A DNA stretch of 13,132 bases, taken from the NCBI GenBank assembly GCA_023435805.1, contig JAEZMC010000255.1, positions 1-13,132 of the forward strand. The letters are read 5' to 3'. Position numbers and translations under genes: made by a program. Source of the DNA: Bacillota bacterium (GTDB lineage: Bacteria; Bacillota; Clostridia; Acetivibrionales; DTU013). Shown one piece after another: positions 6,617-13,132 of the stretch (its first letter is position 1; each line of letters begins with the position of its first letter). The notes below the pieces were generated by a model. The model was not told the DNA's origin. It saw only the letters and a program-made list of their open reading frames with translations, and searched no databases.

Positions 6617-8986
6617 CTACAATTGAAAAGGTACGGTAAAGTATACTACAGCCCCTGCATCTGTTTCTCCTTCTATCCAGGCTCTTCCGCCATGCTTTTC
6701 TATTATTTTTTTAACCGTGACCAAACCGATCCCGCTCCCTTCAAATTCATCGTTTGTGTGCAGCCTCTGGAAAATACCGAACAGCTTGCCCGCATATTTC
6801 ATATCAAAGCCAACTCCATTGTCCTTCACATAAAAGACGTACTCTTCCTGCGTAAGCGTGCAGCCGATAGTGATAACACCCTTTTCCCTGTTTTTCGTGA
6901 ATTTAAACGCATTGGATAAAATATTCTGCAGCAGCTGCCTGAATAAAACCCTATCCACATGTATCACCGGAAGTTTTGTTTCGATAATCAGGCTGATGTC
7001 ACGGCCGGGATGAATCATCATCAACTCGTTGAATACCGATACGGCCTTAAGCTCCATATCAACCTCTTCCCTGGCCAATTCGGCCCTGGAGGTCGTGGAA
7101 TACTGGAGCAGCTTATTGATCATTTCTATCATTTCCTTGCATATGATCCGGATGTTTTGCAGCATTTCCCTGTTCTCATCACTCAGTTCAGAGCCTAGAT
7201 CCTCCAGTAGGATCTGGCTGTAACCGTCAACCGCCCTTAGTGGCGATTTCAAGTCATGTGAAACCGTGTATGAAAAGGATTCCAGCTCGCTCAGCGCTGC
7301 CTGCAGCTCGGCGGTTCTTTCGGAAACCCGCTGCTCCAGGCCTGTGTTAAGTGTTTTGATCTCTTTGATGGCCGTTTTATATTCCGTTATGTTTTCAAAA
7401 ACGATTCCAATGAAATTGTCCGATACTTTGAATGCATTGACGAGAAAATACGTGTTGAATTGAGAATAGTATGTCTCAAAACGCTCAGCCTGCCCGGTGT
7501 TTTGCAGGTTCTGATAAATGCTTAAATCCTGACTTGGCGATCCGAATATCTCCAGCCAGGTTTTTCCGATAAACTTGTCAGCGTCGATGCCAGTCTGGTG
7601 CCTTACACCCGGATTGGCCTCTTTAAAGCGTATATCGATGATTTTGCCCACGCTGTTTACTACCGGTTCGATCAGAAAGAACCCGTTGATCATTTTCTCG
7701 AACAGCATGGCATACCGATGCTCACTGGAAACCAGGTTTTTCTGCATGCTCACCAGTTCATGAAGCTGCTGCTTCAGCTTGACATCAGCCATGGTCAGCT
7801 CCTCATACAAGCCTGTCAATTCCTTGTTTCTCGTAAACAGCTCCTCTTTCATCATATTGTTCTTTTTCAGATAAAACAGCAGTATGATGACAAAAGCCAG
7901 CATGATTAAAAATATCGCCCCGACGGTTATAGCAACGGGCCTGTACTCTTCCAGTACGGAAACCGGTTTGTTTACAATTTCGCTTCCCTTGGGAAGAGAA
8001 CGGAAATCAATCTGAAACCGTTTTAAAACATTGTAGTCAAATTTCAACTGCGTTTTTTGAGAATGGTCCAGCGGCATTTCATCGATATTTTTTCCGCCCA
8101 ATACCTTCAGCGCCATCTCCGCAGCTGCTCCGCCTTGAGCCTTGCCGCTTGTCAGACTGCCTCCGATTGCTCCGTGGCCGATGCTGAAGTCGTAAATGCT
8201 GTATACCGGAACCGGGCTGGCTTCACTCACCTTTCGTATGAAATACTCAAAGCCTGCCACTGCTCCGACCGCATCGCTGTAATAGGTTGTGACAAATACG
8301 ATACTGTCCTGCGGCGCATTTGCTATTTCGGCCAGGACATCTTCAAATACTCCGTTGTTTAAAGAATTGATTTTGATGGACGGCCGGATCTGTCTTATGG
8401 CGCGTATGGTCATATTCCCGGTCGTCAGCCCGCTTTCCGTGTTGTCATAAAGGAGGTAGACACTTTTAATCCCGGGATGAATCATCAATGCCGCTTTGAT
8501 CGTCTTTTCCGGCTCAATTTCCTCAATAACGCCCGTCACGCCGGTATACCCTGATGTCAGTTTTCCTGCACCTTCGCTGTTGACACCGCTAAAAACGACT
8601 GGAGCATCGGAAAACATGACACCTCTGTTTTCGAGAGCAAACTGCAGCGCCGCGTCATCCGTGGTTAGTATGATGTCAATTTTTTTATTAGAATATTTGT
8701 AATTCAGGCGGGTTTTCAACTGCTCGATATTTTCCTGGCTGTTGTAATACTTCCAGTCCATATATTCTATTGATAAGACATAGCTTTCACCGGTCTCCTC
8801 AAATACGCCCAGAATACCGGCCATTTGCTGGTCTGTCCAGCTCAGTCCCTGATGATAGGAATTCAATATCAATATTCTCTTAATTCCGCTGTCCGCACTG
8901 CACCGCAAGGTAAAAACAAAAAAGAGCAACATTAGAAAAAGCATTGCTGTGATACATTTCGCAAGGAATACTTCCAGTCTTACCAT
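6617..8986 (-). CDS. membrane sensor histidine kinase with ABC-substrate-binding-like sensor domain
   Basis: The 789-aa protein has a perfect AAGGAGG site 7 nt before its ATG. Order of parts: signal anchor (about 10-28); an extracytoplasmic domain (about 33-345) resembling ABC transporter substrate-binding proteins of the ABC_sub_bind type (KRILILNSYHQGLSWTDQQ, VVFSGVNSEG, SVYLLYDNTESG, VYSIYDFSIGHGAIGG); a membrane helix (about 350-373); a coiled coil (380-420); a PAS-like domain (about 422-535); a HisKA dimerisation helix with H577 in SYTVSHDLKSPLR; and an ATPase domain with N-box (N688, N692), G1 (DNGVGF, 722-727) and G2 (EGSGIGL, 749-755). All catalytic residues are present. The sensor probably binds a small solute outside the cell. 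No response regulator is encoded nearby. The next gene downstream makes or degrades c-di-GMP. Confidence 0.93.
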   Translation of the reverse strand: MVRLEVFLAKCITAMLFLMLLFFVFTLRCSADSGIKRILILNSYHQGLSWTDQQMAGILGVFEETGESYVLSIEYMDWKYYNSQENIEQLKTRLNYKYSNKKIDIILTTDDAALQFALENRGVMFSDAPVVFSGVNSEGAGKLTSGYTGVTGVIEEIEPEKTIKAALMIHPGIKSVYLLYDNTESGLTTGNMTIRAIRQIRPSIKINSLNNGVFEDVLAEIANAPQDSIVFVTTYYSDAVGAVAGFEYFIRKVSEASPVPVYSIYDFSIGHGAIGGSLTSGKAQGGAAAEMALKVLGGKNIDEMPLDHSQKTQLKFDYNVLKRFQIDFRSLPKGSEIVNKPVSVLEEYRPVAITVGAIFLIMLAFVIILLFYLKKNNMMKEELFTRNKELTGLYEELTMADVKLKQQLHELVSMQKNLVSSEHRYAMLFEKMINGFFLIEPVVNSVGKIIDIRFKEANPGVRHQTGIDADKFIGKTWLEIFGSPSQDLSIYQNLQNTGQAERFETYYSQFNTYFLVNAFKVSDNFIGIVFENITEYKTAIKEIKTLNTGLEQRVSERTAELQAALSELESFSYTVSHDLKSPLRAVDGYSQILLEDLGSELSDENREMLQNIRIICKEMIEMINKLLQYSTTSRAELAREEVDMELKAVSVFNELMMIHPGRDISLIIETKLPVIHVDRVLFRQLLQNILSNAFKFTKNREKGVITIGCTLTQEEYVFYVKDNGVGFDMKYAGKLFGIFQRLHTNDEFEGSGIGLVTVKKIIEKHGGRAWIEGETDAGAVVYFTVPFQL

Positions 8987-9073
8987 TAATGTTCCTCCTT
9001 GCCTTATTGTAACCGTTAATATAATATGTCTACCTCATAAACAACAATTGAAACATTTTTTTACATTAATGGT
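8982..9073. repeat. 11-bp inverted repeat bracketing the kinase gene's upstream region
   Basis: ACCATTAATGT (8982-8992) and ACATTAATGGT (9063-9073) are perfect inverted copies 70 nt apart. Each contains the 8-bp palindrome CATTAATG. One copy covers the kinase start codon (8986-8984). It may be a pair of regulator sites, an RNA stem hiding the start codon if the transcript begins far enough upstream, or coincidence in AT-rich DNA. Confidence 0.4.
9020..9053 (-). promoter_or_regulatory. possible promoter of the histidine kinase gene
   Basis: The minus strand just upstream of the kinase gene is AT-rich, with several overlapping -10-like strings (TATTAT, TATATT, TATTAA around 9020-9032) and TTGTTG/TTGTTT as possible -35 boxes 15-17 nt further up. 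I cannot choose between them. Confidence 0.3.
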
Positions 9074-9189
9074 GAATCAAGTTTTAATTTTCTTCAACAG
9101 CCGCCAAATTTCAAGCCTTTACGTTCAATAAATTCCATTTTTCTGCTTAATATACATCGGCTAAACCTATGAAAAGCATAATATGAAAA

Positions 9190-9213
9190 TGCATGCATTA
9201 AAAAATGCATGCA
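9190..9213 (-). terminator. perfect AT-rich hairpin, likely terminator of the ABC transporter operon
   Basis: TGCATGCATT (9190-9199) and AATGCATGCA (9204-9213) are perfect 10-bp inverted copies around a 4-nt loop. On the minus strand the stem is followed by TTTTCATATT. It is the first terminator-like structure downstream of the operon, although 190 nt beyond the last stop codon. The GC content of the stem is low, so termination may be weak. Confidence 0.45.
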
Positions 9214-9254
9214 AATTAGAGAAATATTATGGAAACACAGTGAATCAAAGCATA

Positions 9255-9374
9255 AATTGAGGGGCTATGCCCTGGGTCATCACATCCTCGTTTTGAAGCG
9301 CCTGGTTTTCAATCCGGTCATACTGTTCAATACTTGCCGCATGGTCTATTTCTGTGTATGCTCATGCAGCCTGA
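9255..9374 (-). pseudogene. possible coding remnant downstream of the ABC ATPase gene
   Basis: On the minus strand, in the same frame as the ATPase gene but after its stop and a second TGA, about 39 codons read like protein: ...EQYDRIENQALQNEDVMTQG... and end at a TGA at 9257-9255. There is no good start codon or ribosome binding site at its beginning. It could be the degraded tail of a lost gene or a chance open stretch. I do not recognise the family. Confidence 0.2.
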
Positions 9375-9403
9375 AAAGTTCTGCAGTACGGCATCCTTAT
9401 GAG

Positions 9404-10174
9404 CTATATTGCATACGTATATTCCGGTGAAATCTGCTGTAAAAACTGTCTGGCTCTTGACTCCCGGGGATTTTTGAAAAACTCGTCCGCCGGCGCGCGT
9501 TCAACAATCACTCCCTGGTCCATAAAAACGGCATCGGTGGCCACCTCGCGGGCAAATCCGATTTCATGGGTTACAACAATCATCGTGATCCCTTCCCGGG
9601 CAACATTTTTCATCACGCCCAGCACTTCCTGCACCAATTCGGGGTCCAATGCACTGGTAGGCTCATCAAACAGGATCACATCCGGTTTCATTGCAAGTGC
9701 CCGCGCGATGGCAACCCTTTGCTGCTGGCCGCCTGAAAGCTGTGACGGGTAATATGCCCTCTTGTCGTCCAGGCCGACCTTTTCCAGGTATTTTGCCGCC
9801 GTCTCAAACGCATCCTTTTTGTGAAGCTTTTTCACAGTGGTCAAACCCTCGGCAACATTCTCCAGCGCCGTCATGTGGGCAAAAAGGTTATATCCCTGGA
9901 AAACCATTGCTGTGCATTTGCGCAATTCCAGCATTTGCTTTTTATGCACCTTGTGATAATTAATATACAGCTTACCCAACCTCAGAGTACCTTTCTGCGG
10001 GTGCTCCAGCAGATTGATGCAGCGCAGCAGAGTGGATTTCCCCGAACCGCTGGGTCCTAGAACCGCCACAACGCTTCCCTGTGACACATCCAGGTCGATT
10101 CCCTTCAGCACCATGTTTTTACCGAAAGCTTTATGCAGATTACGAATCTCAATCAACACCGACACCTCGCTCAT
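9404..10174 (-). CDS. polar amino-acid ABC transporter ATP-binding protein
   Basis: The 256-aa protein matches the GlnQ/TcyC-type import ATPases. It has Walker A GPSGSGKST (40-48), Q-loop VFQ (Q93), signature LSGGQQQR (146-153), Walker B VILFDEP (167-172, with the catalytic E171) and H-loop H203. It would sit on the inner face of the membrane and drive the permease encoded just upstream. The ATG at 10174 lies inside the permease gene (26-nt overlap) without a good ribosome binding site. A TTG at 10156, preceded by GAGGTG, would give 250 aa and overlap the permease stop by only 8 nt, so it may be the true start. Translational coupling to the permease is likely either way. It is the last gene of the operon. 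Confidence 0.93.
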   Translation of the reverse strand: MSEVSVLIEIRNLHKAFGKNMVLKGIDLDVSQGSVVAVLGPSGSGKSTLLRCINLLEHPQKGTLRLGKLYINYHKVHKKQMLELRKCTAMVFQGYNLFAHMTALENVAEGLTTVKKLHKKDAFETAAKYLEKVGLDDKRAYYPSQLSGGQQQRVAIARALAMKPDVILFDEPTSALDPELVQEVLGVMKNVAREGITMIVVTHEIGFAREVATDAVFMDQGVIVERAPADEFFKNPRESRARQFLQQISPEYTYAI

Positions 10175-10874
10175 GGCGGCGCAGCCGCCTTTCTCCCAGA
10201 ATTACCAGCTGCTCGAACAGGATACAGATCAGCCAGTACATAACTGCCGCAATGATGTAGGCTTCGAAAAATTTGGACGAACGGGCAGCGGCTATTTTGG
10301 CCTGCCCGATAATCTCCGGCACCGATGCGGCAAAAGCTAGAGAAGTATCCTTAAGCAGCGCGATAAAGGAATTTCCCAGATTCGGGATGGCCACCACGGC
10401 AGCCTGTGGGATAATAATGCGCCGCAAGGCTTGCGCCGTGGTCATGCCCAGCGATTCCGCCGCTTCGACCTGACCTTTTCCCACAGACAATATGGCTGCG
10501 CGGATCGTCTCCGAAAGGTATGCCCCTACGTTAAGGGAAAAAGAGACATACATGAATGTGATGGCATGAATGGAGGATATATCTATGTTCCATCCGTAGG
10601 TACTGCCCAGATGGCGCAGAATAAGCGGAATTCCGTAGTAGGAAAGGAAAATCTGCACCAGCAGGGGCGTTCCCCGCATGAACGAAACATATACCTGAGC
10701 TATTTGCATTGCAACCGGCACTCTGTAAATTTTAATCAGAGCGATGGCAAATCCCAGGATAATACCAAATATAAATGCAACACATGCAATGGAGAGAGAA
10801 ACCGGTATCCCGGCCGCAACCCGCGGTATTGATTGTATCATGTAATCCAGGTCCAGCAATCCACTCCCCTGCAT
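10149..10874 (-). CDS. polar amino-acid ABC transporter permease
   Basis: The preferred start is the ATG at 10874 (241 aa), because GGGAGGT lies 6 nt upstream. An in-frame ATG at 10889 (246 aa) would sit too close to its AGGG. The protein has about five hydrophobic helices typical of HisM/GlnP-type permeases. It also has the cytoplasmic EAA loop, EAAESLGMTTAQALRRIIIP, which contacts the ATPase. The N-terminal signature MQSIP..GIPVSLSIA is that of the His/Glu/Gln/Arg/opine permease family. Only one permease gene is present, so the transporter is presumably a homodimer. It lies 27 nt after the binding-protein stop and overlaps the ATPase gene. Confidence 0.93.
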   Translation of the reverse strand: MQGSGLLDLDYMIQSIPRVAAGIPVSLSIACVAFIFGIILGFAIALIKIYRVPVAMQIAQVYVSFMRGTPLLVQIFLSYYGIPLILRHLGSTYGWNIDISSIHAITFMYVSFSLNVGAYLSETIRAAILSVGKGQVEAAESLGMTTAQALRRIIIPQAAVVAIPNLGNSFIALLKDTSLAFAASVPEIIGQAKIAAARSSKFFEAYIIAAVMYWLICILFEQLVILGERRLRRHERGVGVD

Positions 10875-10901
10875 ATCGGCACCTCCCATGTCCCTTCTAT
10901 C

Positions 10902-11783
10902 TTATTTGGAATAATCCACACCGAACCAATCAATGGATAGCTTGCTGAGGGAGCCGTCCTCCTTCAGCTTCGAAAGCGCAGCATCCACCCTTTTCTTGAT
11001 TTCCTCCCCTGCAGCATCCTTTTTAATGATAAAGTGAGTCGGTTCTGCTGCAATGCGTTCGCCGACAGGCTCAACGTCAAGGTTCTGCGCCTTGGCTTTT
11101 GCAGACGCCATGATAGGATCATTCAAAGTTGCATCAATACGGCCGTTTACAATATCCTGCAGAACCGTGGTGACATCTTCTTCATAGTACACTATATCAT
11201 GGATTTGATCATTGGCTTTGTTCCAGTCCTCCAGTATGCGTGTAAAGGAATCGCCTACCGTAGTACCGATTTTTTTGCCCTTCAAGTCGGCGAGGGTTTG
11301 GATATCGGTGCGTCCTTTTTTGACAATGAGCTGGCTTACGCATAATGCGTAAGTGTTTTCTGTCAGCAGGTATTTTGCTGCACGATCAGGATTGCTGGTG
11401 ATCTGGTTTGCCAGCAGCTGGAACTTGTCGGCATCCAGCCCGGGAAACAGGGAATCCCAAGGCCCCGTTATAAAATCAAATTTCAAACCGGGGTCGGTTT
11501 TTTCCACATGACGCAGAACTTCAATATCGTAGCCTGTGAGCTGATTGTTTGCGTCCACATAAGTAAACGGTTCATAAGTGCCCATCGTACCAACCTTGAT
11601 GATCAGCGGATTCGCAGCAGCTTCACCTGCATCCGACGAGGTTTCCGCAATGGCCGCTGTGGTTTCTGCAGCCGATGACACATCTGCTGCTGACGGCGTT
11701 TCTATAGCCGCGGATTGGCCGCAGGCGGACAGGAAAAAAATAAAAAGGATTAACGTAACGATTGCCAGAGTTGTTTTTTTCAT
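10902..11783 (-). CDS. amino-acid (cystine-type) ABC transporter substrate-binding lipoprotein
   Basis: The 293-aa protein has a lipoprotein signal peptide with lipobox FLSAC (C21), then an Ala/Ser/Thr-rich linker (about 22-57) and a family 3 solute-binding domain (about 58-290). Motifs include VGTMGTYEPFTYVDANNQLTG, GPWDSLFPGLDADKFQLLAN, the ADLKGKKIGTTVGDS hinge region and NGRIDATLNDP. The pattern GTxGTYxPFT...WDSxFxGLxxxKFxxxANQ resembles TcyA/TcyJ/TcyK-type cystine binders, so cystine or a related polar amino acid is a reasonable but unproven substrate. A GGGAGGT site lies 6 nt before the ATG. It delivers substrate to the permease and ATPase encoded just downstream. Confidence 0.93.
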   Translation of the reverse strand: MKKTTLAIVTLILFIFFLSACGQSAAIETPSAADVSSAAETTAAIAETSSDAGEAAANPLIIKVGTMGTYEPFTYVDANNQLTGYDIEVLRHVEKTDPGLKFDFITGPWDSLFPGLDADKFQLLANQITSNPDRAAKYLLTENTYALCVSQLIVKKGRTDIQTLADLKGKKIGTTVGDSFTRILEDWNKANDQIHDIVYYEEDVTTVLQDIVNGRIDATLNDPIMASAKAKAQNLDVEPVGERIAAEPTHFIIKKDAAGEEIKKRVDAALSKLKEDGSLSKLSIDWFGVDYSK

Positions 11784-11813
11784 AATTGACCTCCCATATA
11801 TTTATATTTATCA

Positions 11814-11828
11814 TCCGGCATTGCCGGA
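11814..11828 (-). other. small intercistronic stem-loop between the SDR and binding-protein genes
   Basis: TCCGGC (11814-11819) and GCCGGA (11823-11828) form a 6-bp stem with a 3-nt loop in the 51-nt gap between the two genes. The minus strand then reads TGATAAATATAAA, with no T tract, so it is unlikely to terminate. It could stabilise or process the operon mRNA and raise the level of the binding-protein part. Confidence 0.4.
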
Positions 11829-11834
11829 GCATCA

Positions 11835-12638
11835 CTACCTTGTCAAAAGACCGGCATCCAGCACATACTGGCTTCCGGTTACAAAACGCGATTTTTCACT
11901 GGCCAGAAACAAAACGGCTTCGGCTACATCCTCCGGCTCGATCCAGGGCACCGGCAGCAGGTTCCCGGCCGAGCGTTCCGCAATTTCCTCAACGGTCGTA
12001 CCCTCGAGAAAGGCCAGGCCGTCATTCATCGGTGTATTGACACCGGTGGGATGAATACTTATGACGCGTATTCCATGGGGAGCCAGCTCCAGTGCCAGCG
12101 ATTTTGTCAGCCCCACAAGCCCCCATTTGGAGGCAGCATAATGCGACAAACGGTTCATACCCCGCATACCCGCAATGGATGAATTATTGATGATGACACC
12201 GCTTTTTTGCCTGATCATGTGAGGTATAGCATACCTGGCAGCCAGCCATGCACCCTTCAGGTTGATATCCAGCATGGCATCCCACTCCTCCTCAGCTAGC
12301 TCATGAGCCAGGCCGTAGGCGCAAATACCAGCGTTGTTGAAAAGCACATCAACCGTACCAAATGCCTGCACACCGCCTTCGACTGCCTTTTCCAGATCCC
12401 GGGCATTCCGGACGTCTCCTGCATACACAAACGCTCTTGCTCCGATTGCCTCAATATCATTCTCAAGCTGCTCCAATTCATCCGACGAGCTGCTGTTGTA
12501 TGCGGGATAGCTTATTTTCCTGCCCAGATCAAAGCCAATGATATTGGCGCCTTCTTTAGCAAAAGCAAATGCGGCTGCTCTTCCCTGCCCTTTGGCCGCG
12601 CCGGTTATGAATACTGTCTTGCCTGTAAATAATCCCAT
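11835..12638 (-). CDS. short-chain dehydrogenase/reductase (resembles mycofactocin-coupled SDR subfamily)
   Basis: The 267-aa classical SDR has the cofactor loop TGAAKGQG (12-19), acidic D37 at the end of beta-2 (favouring NAD over NADP), NNAG (101-104), and the catalytic set N126, S154, Y167 and K171 (YAASK). The substrate-loop signature HPTGVNTPM (196-204) is present. The GAA(K/R)GQGR motif, the insertion after beta-2 (KISYPAYNSSSS) and HPTGVNTPM are features of the SDR subfamily that includes mycofactocin-coupled and carveol-type dehydrogenases; no mycofactocin gene is visible here. It probably oxidises a secondary alcohol to a ketone, or the reverse. Its AGGAGG site is formed by the last two codons (AGG AGG) of the upstream CMD gene, so the two are translationally coupled. 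Confidence 0.92.
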   Translation of the reverse strand: MGLFTGKTVFITGAAKGQGRAAAFAFAKEGANIIGFDLGRKISYPAYNSSSSDELEQLENDIEAIGARAFVYAGDVRNARDLEKAVEGGVQAFGTVDVLFNNAGICAYGLAHELAEEEWDAMLDINLKGAWLAARYAIPHMIRQKSGVIINNSSIAGMRGMNRLSHYAASKWGLVGLTKSLALELAPHGIRVISIHPTGVNTPMNDGLAFLEGTTVEEIAERSAGNLLPVPWIEPEDVAEAVLFLASEKSRFVTGSQYVLDAGLLTR

Positions 12639-12641
12639 TTT

Positions 12642-13132
12642 CTACCTCCTGGTATAGCTTTCAAGATATTCATCCAAATCAACCTGTAATGCATTGTTAA
12701 TCAGATTCGTTGCGATCATTAGCGCTGCAAATGCAGTCAGCAGTACAATCTGCTCCTCATTGAAATATTCCCGCAGCTTCAAAAACAGTTCATCGTCAAT
12801 CTGTGAAGCATCTGTCACGCAACGCTTGCCGAATTCGACAAGTATTTGTTCTTTTTCTGAAAACACAGGATTGTCCGGGTCTTCACCGGCATCAATCAGA
12901 ATTTTGCGGAAAAAGGTGGAGCAGATAAGACAACTGTTTTCTGATGAAATCGCATGGCAGAAGTAATTGACCCCTTTATCTCCGATAAACCCACGAACGG
13001 CATCCCTCAACGGATACCACTCCATCAGCGCGTGAAATGCAACCGGTGAATGCAGCAATGTTTTCTTCATGTTTGTGATGCGACCGTGCCTGCTGATCTG
13101 ATCGTCAAAAAGCTCCCTTGCTGTATTGCTTG
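12642..13132 (-). CDS. carboxymuconolactone decarboxylase/AhpD-like protein, 5' end outside window
   Basis: An ATG exists at 13070 (142 aa), but the frame stays open to the window edge. The 20 residues before that ATG (ending ISRHGRITN) read as protein continuous with MKKTLLHSPV, so the true start is most likely beyond 13132. There is no ribosome binding site before 13070. The CMD-like domain carries the CxxC pair in SENSCLICSTFF (C47 and C50 counted from M at 13070) with an upstream Glu (E44). In AhpD a His follows the second Cys by four residues; here that position is Phe, so peroxidase-type chemistry is uncertain. The stop is three bases from the SDR start. Co-occurrence with an SDR suggests a redox or catabolic role. 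Confidence 0.85.
   Translation of the reverse strand, partial: SNTARELFDDQISRHGRITNMKKTLLHSPVAFHALMEWYPLRDAVRGFIGDKGVNYFCHAISSENSCLICSTFFRKILIDAGEDPDNPVFSEKEQILVEFGKRCVTDASQIDDELFLKLREYFNEEQIVLLTAFAALMIATNLINNALQVDLDEYLESYTRR

Larger units (their letters stand above)
8987..9403. other. 417-nt gap between kinase gene and ABC transporter operon
   Basis: No well supported gene lies here. The right part of the gap (about 9255-9403) contains a minus-strand frame that reads like coding sequence but has two stops and no clear start (listed separately). The middle holds a terminator-like hairpin. The left part (8987-9120) is AT-rich and must carry the kinase promoter. Confidence 0.6.

Noticed and set aside
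9209..9430. Plus-strand 73-codon open frame in the gap and over the end of the ABC ATPase gene
   Set aside because: It begins within the right arm of a hairpin, has no ribosome binding site, runs into the antisense of the ATPase gene and has an unlikely composition.
1..13132. CRISPR array, tRNA/rRNA, insertion sequence or phage genes
   Set aside because: No regularly spaced repeats, cloverleaf sequences, transposase or integrase motifs, or terminal inverted repeats with target duplications were seen on either strand.

Overview
The window looks like a chromosomal segment of an anaerobic Bacillota (class Clostridia is the best guess). The signs are strong AGGAGG-type ribosome binding sites, sigma-A style promoters, intrinsic terminators with U tracts, a lipoprotein-anchored amino-acid binding protein, a biotin-dependent-type carboxyltransferase and a URO-D-like methyltransferase. 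No mobile element, integrase, tRNA, rRNA or CRISPR array was seen. Almost every gene is on the minus strand; the exception is a small orphan gene at 988-1305. Two genes run off the window edges.

Left part (1-1440): the N-terminal 186 codons of an OadA/PycB-type carboxyltransferase (minus). It is preceded by a good promoter and a roughly 190-nt leader that carries an intrinsic terminator, which suggests transcription attenuation. Divergent from it is a 105-aa protein of unknown function with its own extended -10 promoter and its own terminator.

Middle part (1444-4888): a URO-D/MtaA-like methyltransferase preceded by an AraC-family regulator, plausibly a regulator-target pair. Next is a separately transcribed four-part protein (zinc-finger-like region, HTH, DUF2087, degenerate GIY-YIG domain) with a clean TTGACA/TAATAT promoter. 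A near-palindrome overlaps the -10 of that promoter.

Signalling block (4889-8986): a membrane histidine kinase whose extracytoplasmic sensor resembles ABC-type substrate-binding proteins, followed 66 nt downstream by a membrane GGDEF-EAL protein. They probably share a transcript that ends at a strong terminator at 4840-4865. No response regulator is encoded nearby.

Right part (8987-13132): a 417-nt gap with a terminator-like hairpin and a coding-like remnant. Beyond it lies a tight minus-strand operon, listed in transcription order: a CMD/AhpD-like protein (runs off the right edge), a short-chain dehydrogenase resembling mycofactocin-coupled SDRs, a polar amino-acid/cystine-type binding lipoprotein, a permease and an ATPase. 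The operon pairs an importer with two putative redox enzymes, so uptake followed by oxidation of a small organic substrate is a reasonable inference.

The most unusual items are the regulator/GIY-YIG fusion, the leader terminator upstream of the carboxyltransferase gene, and the kinase/c-di-GMP pair.
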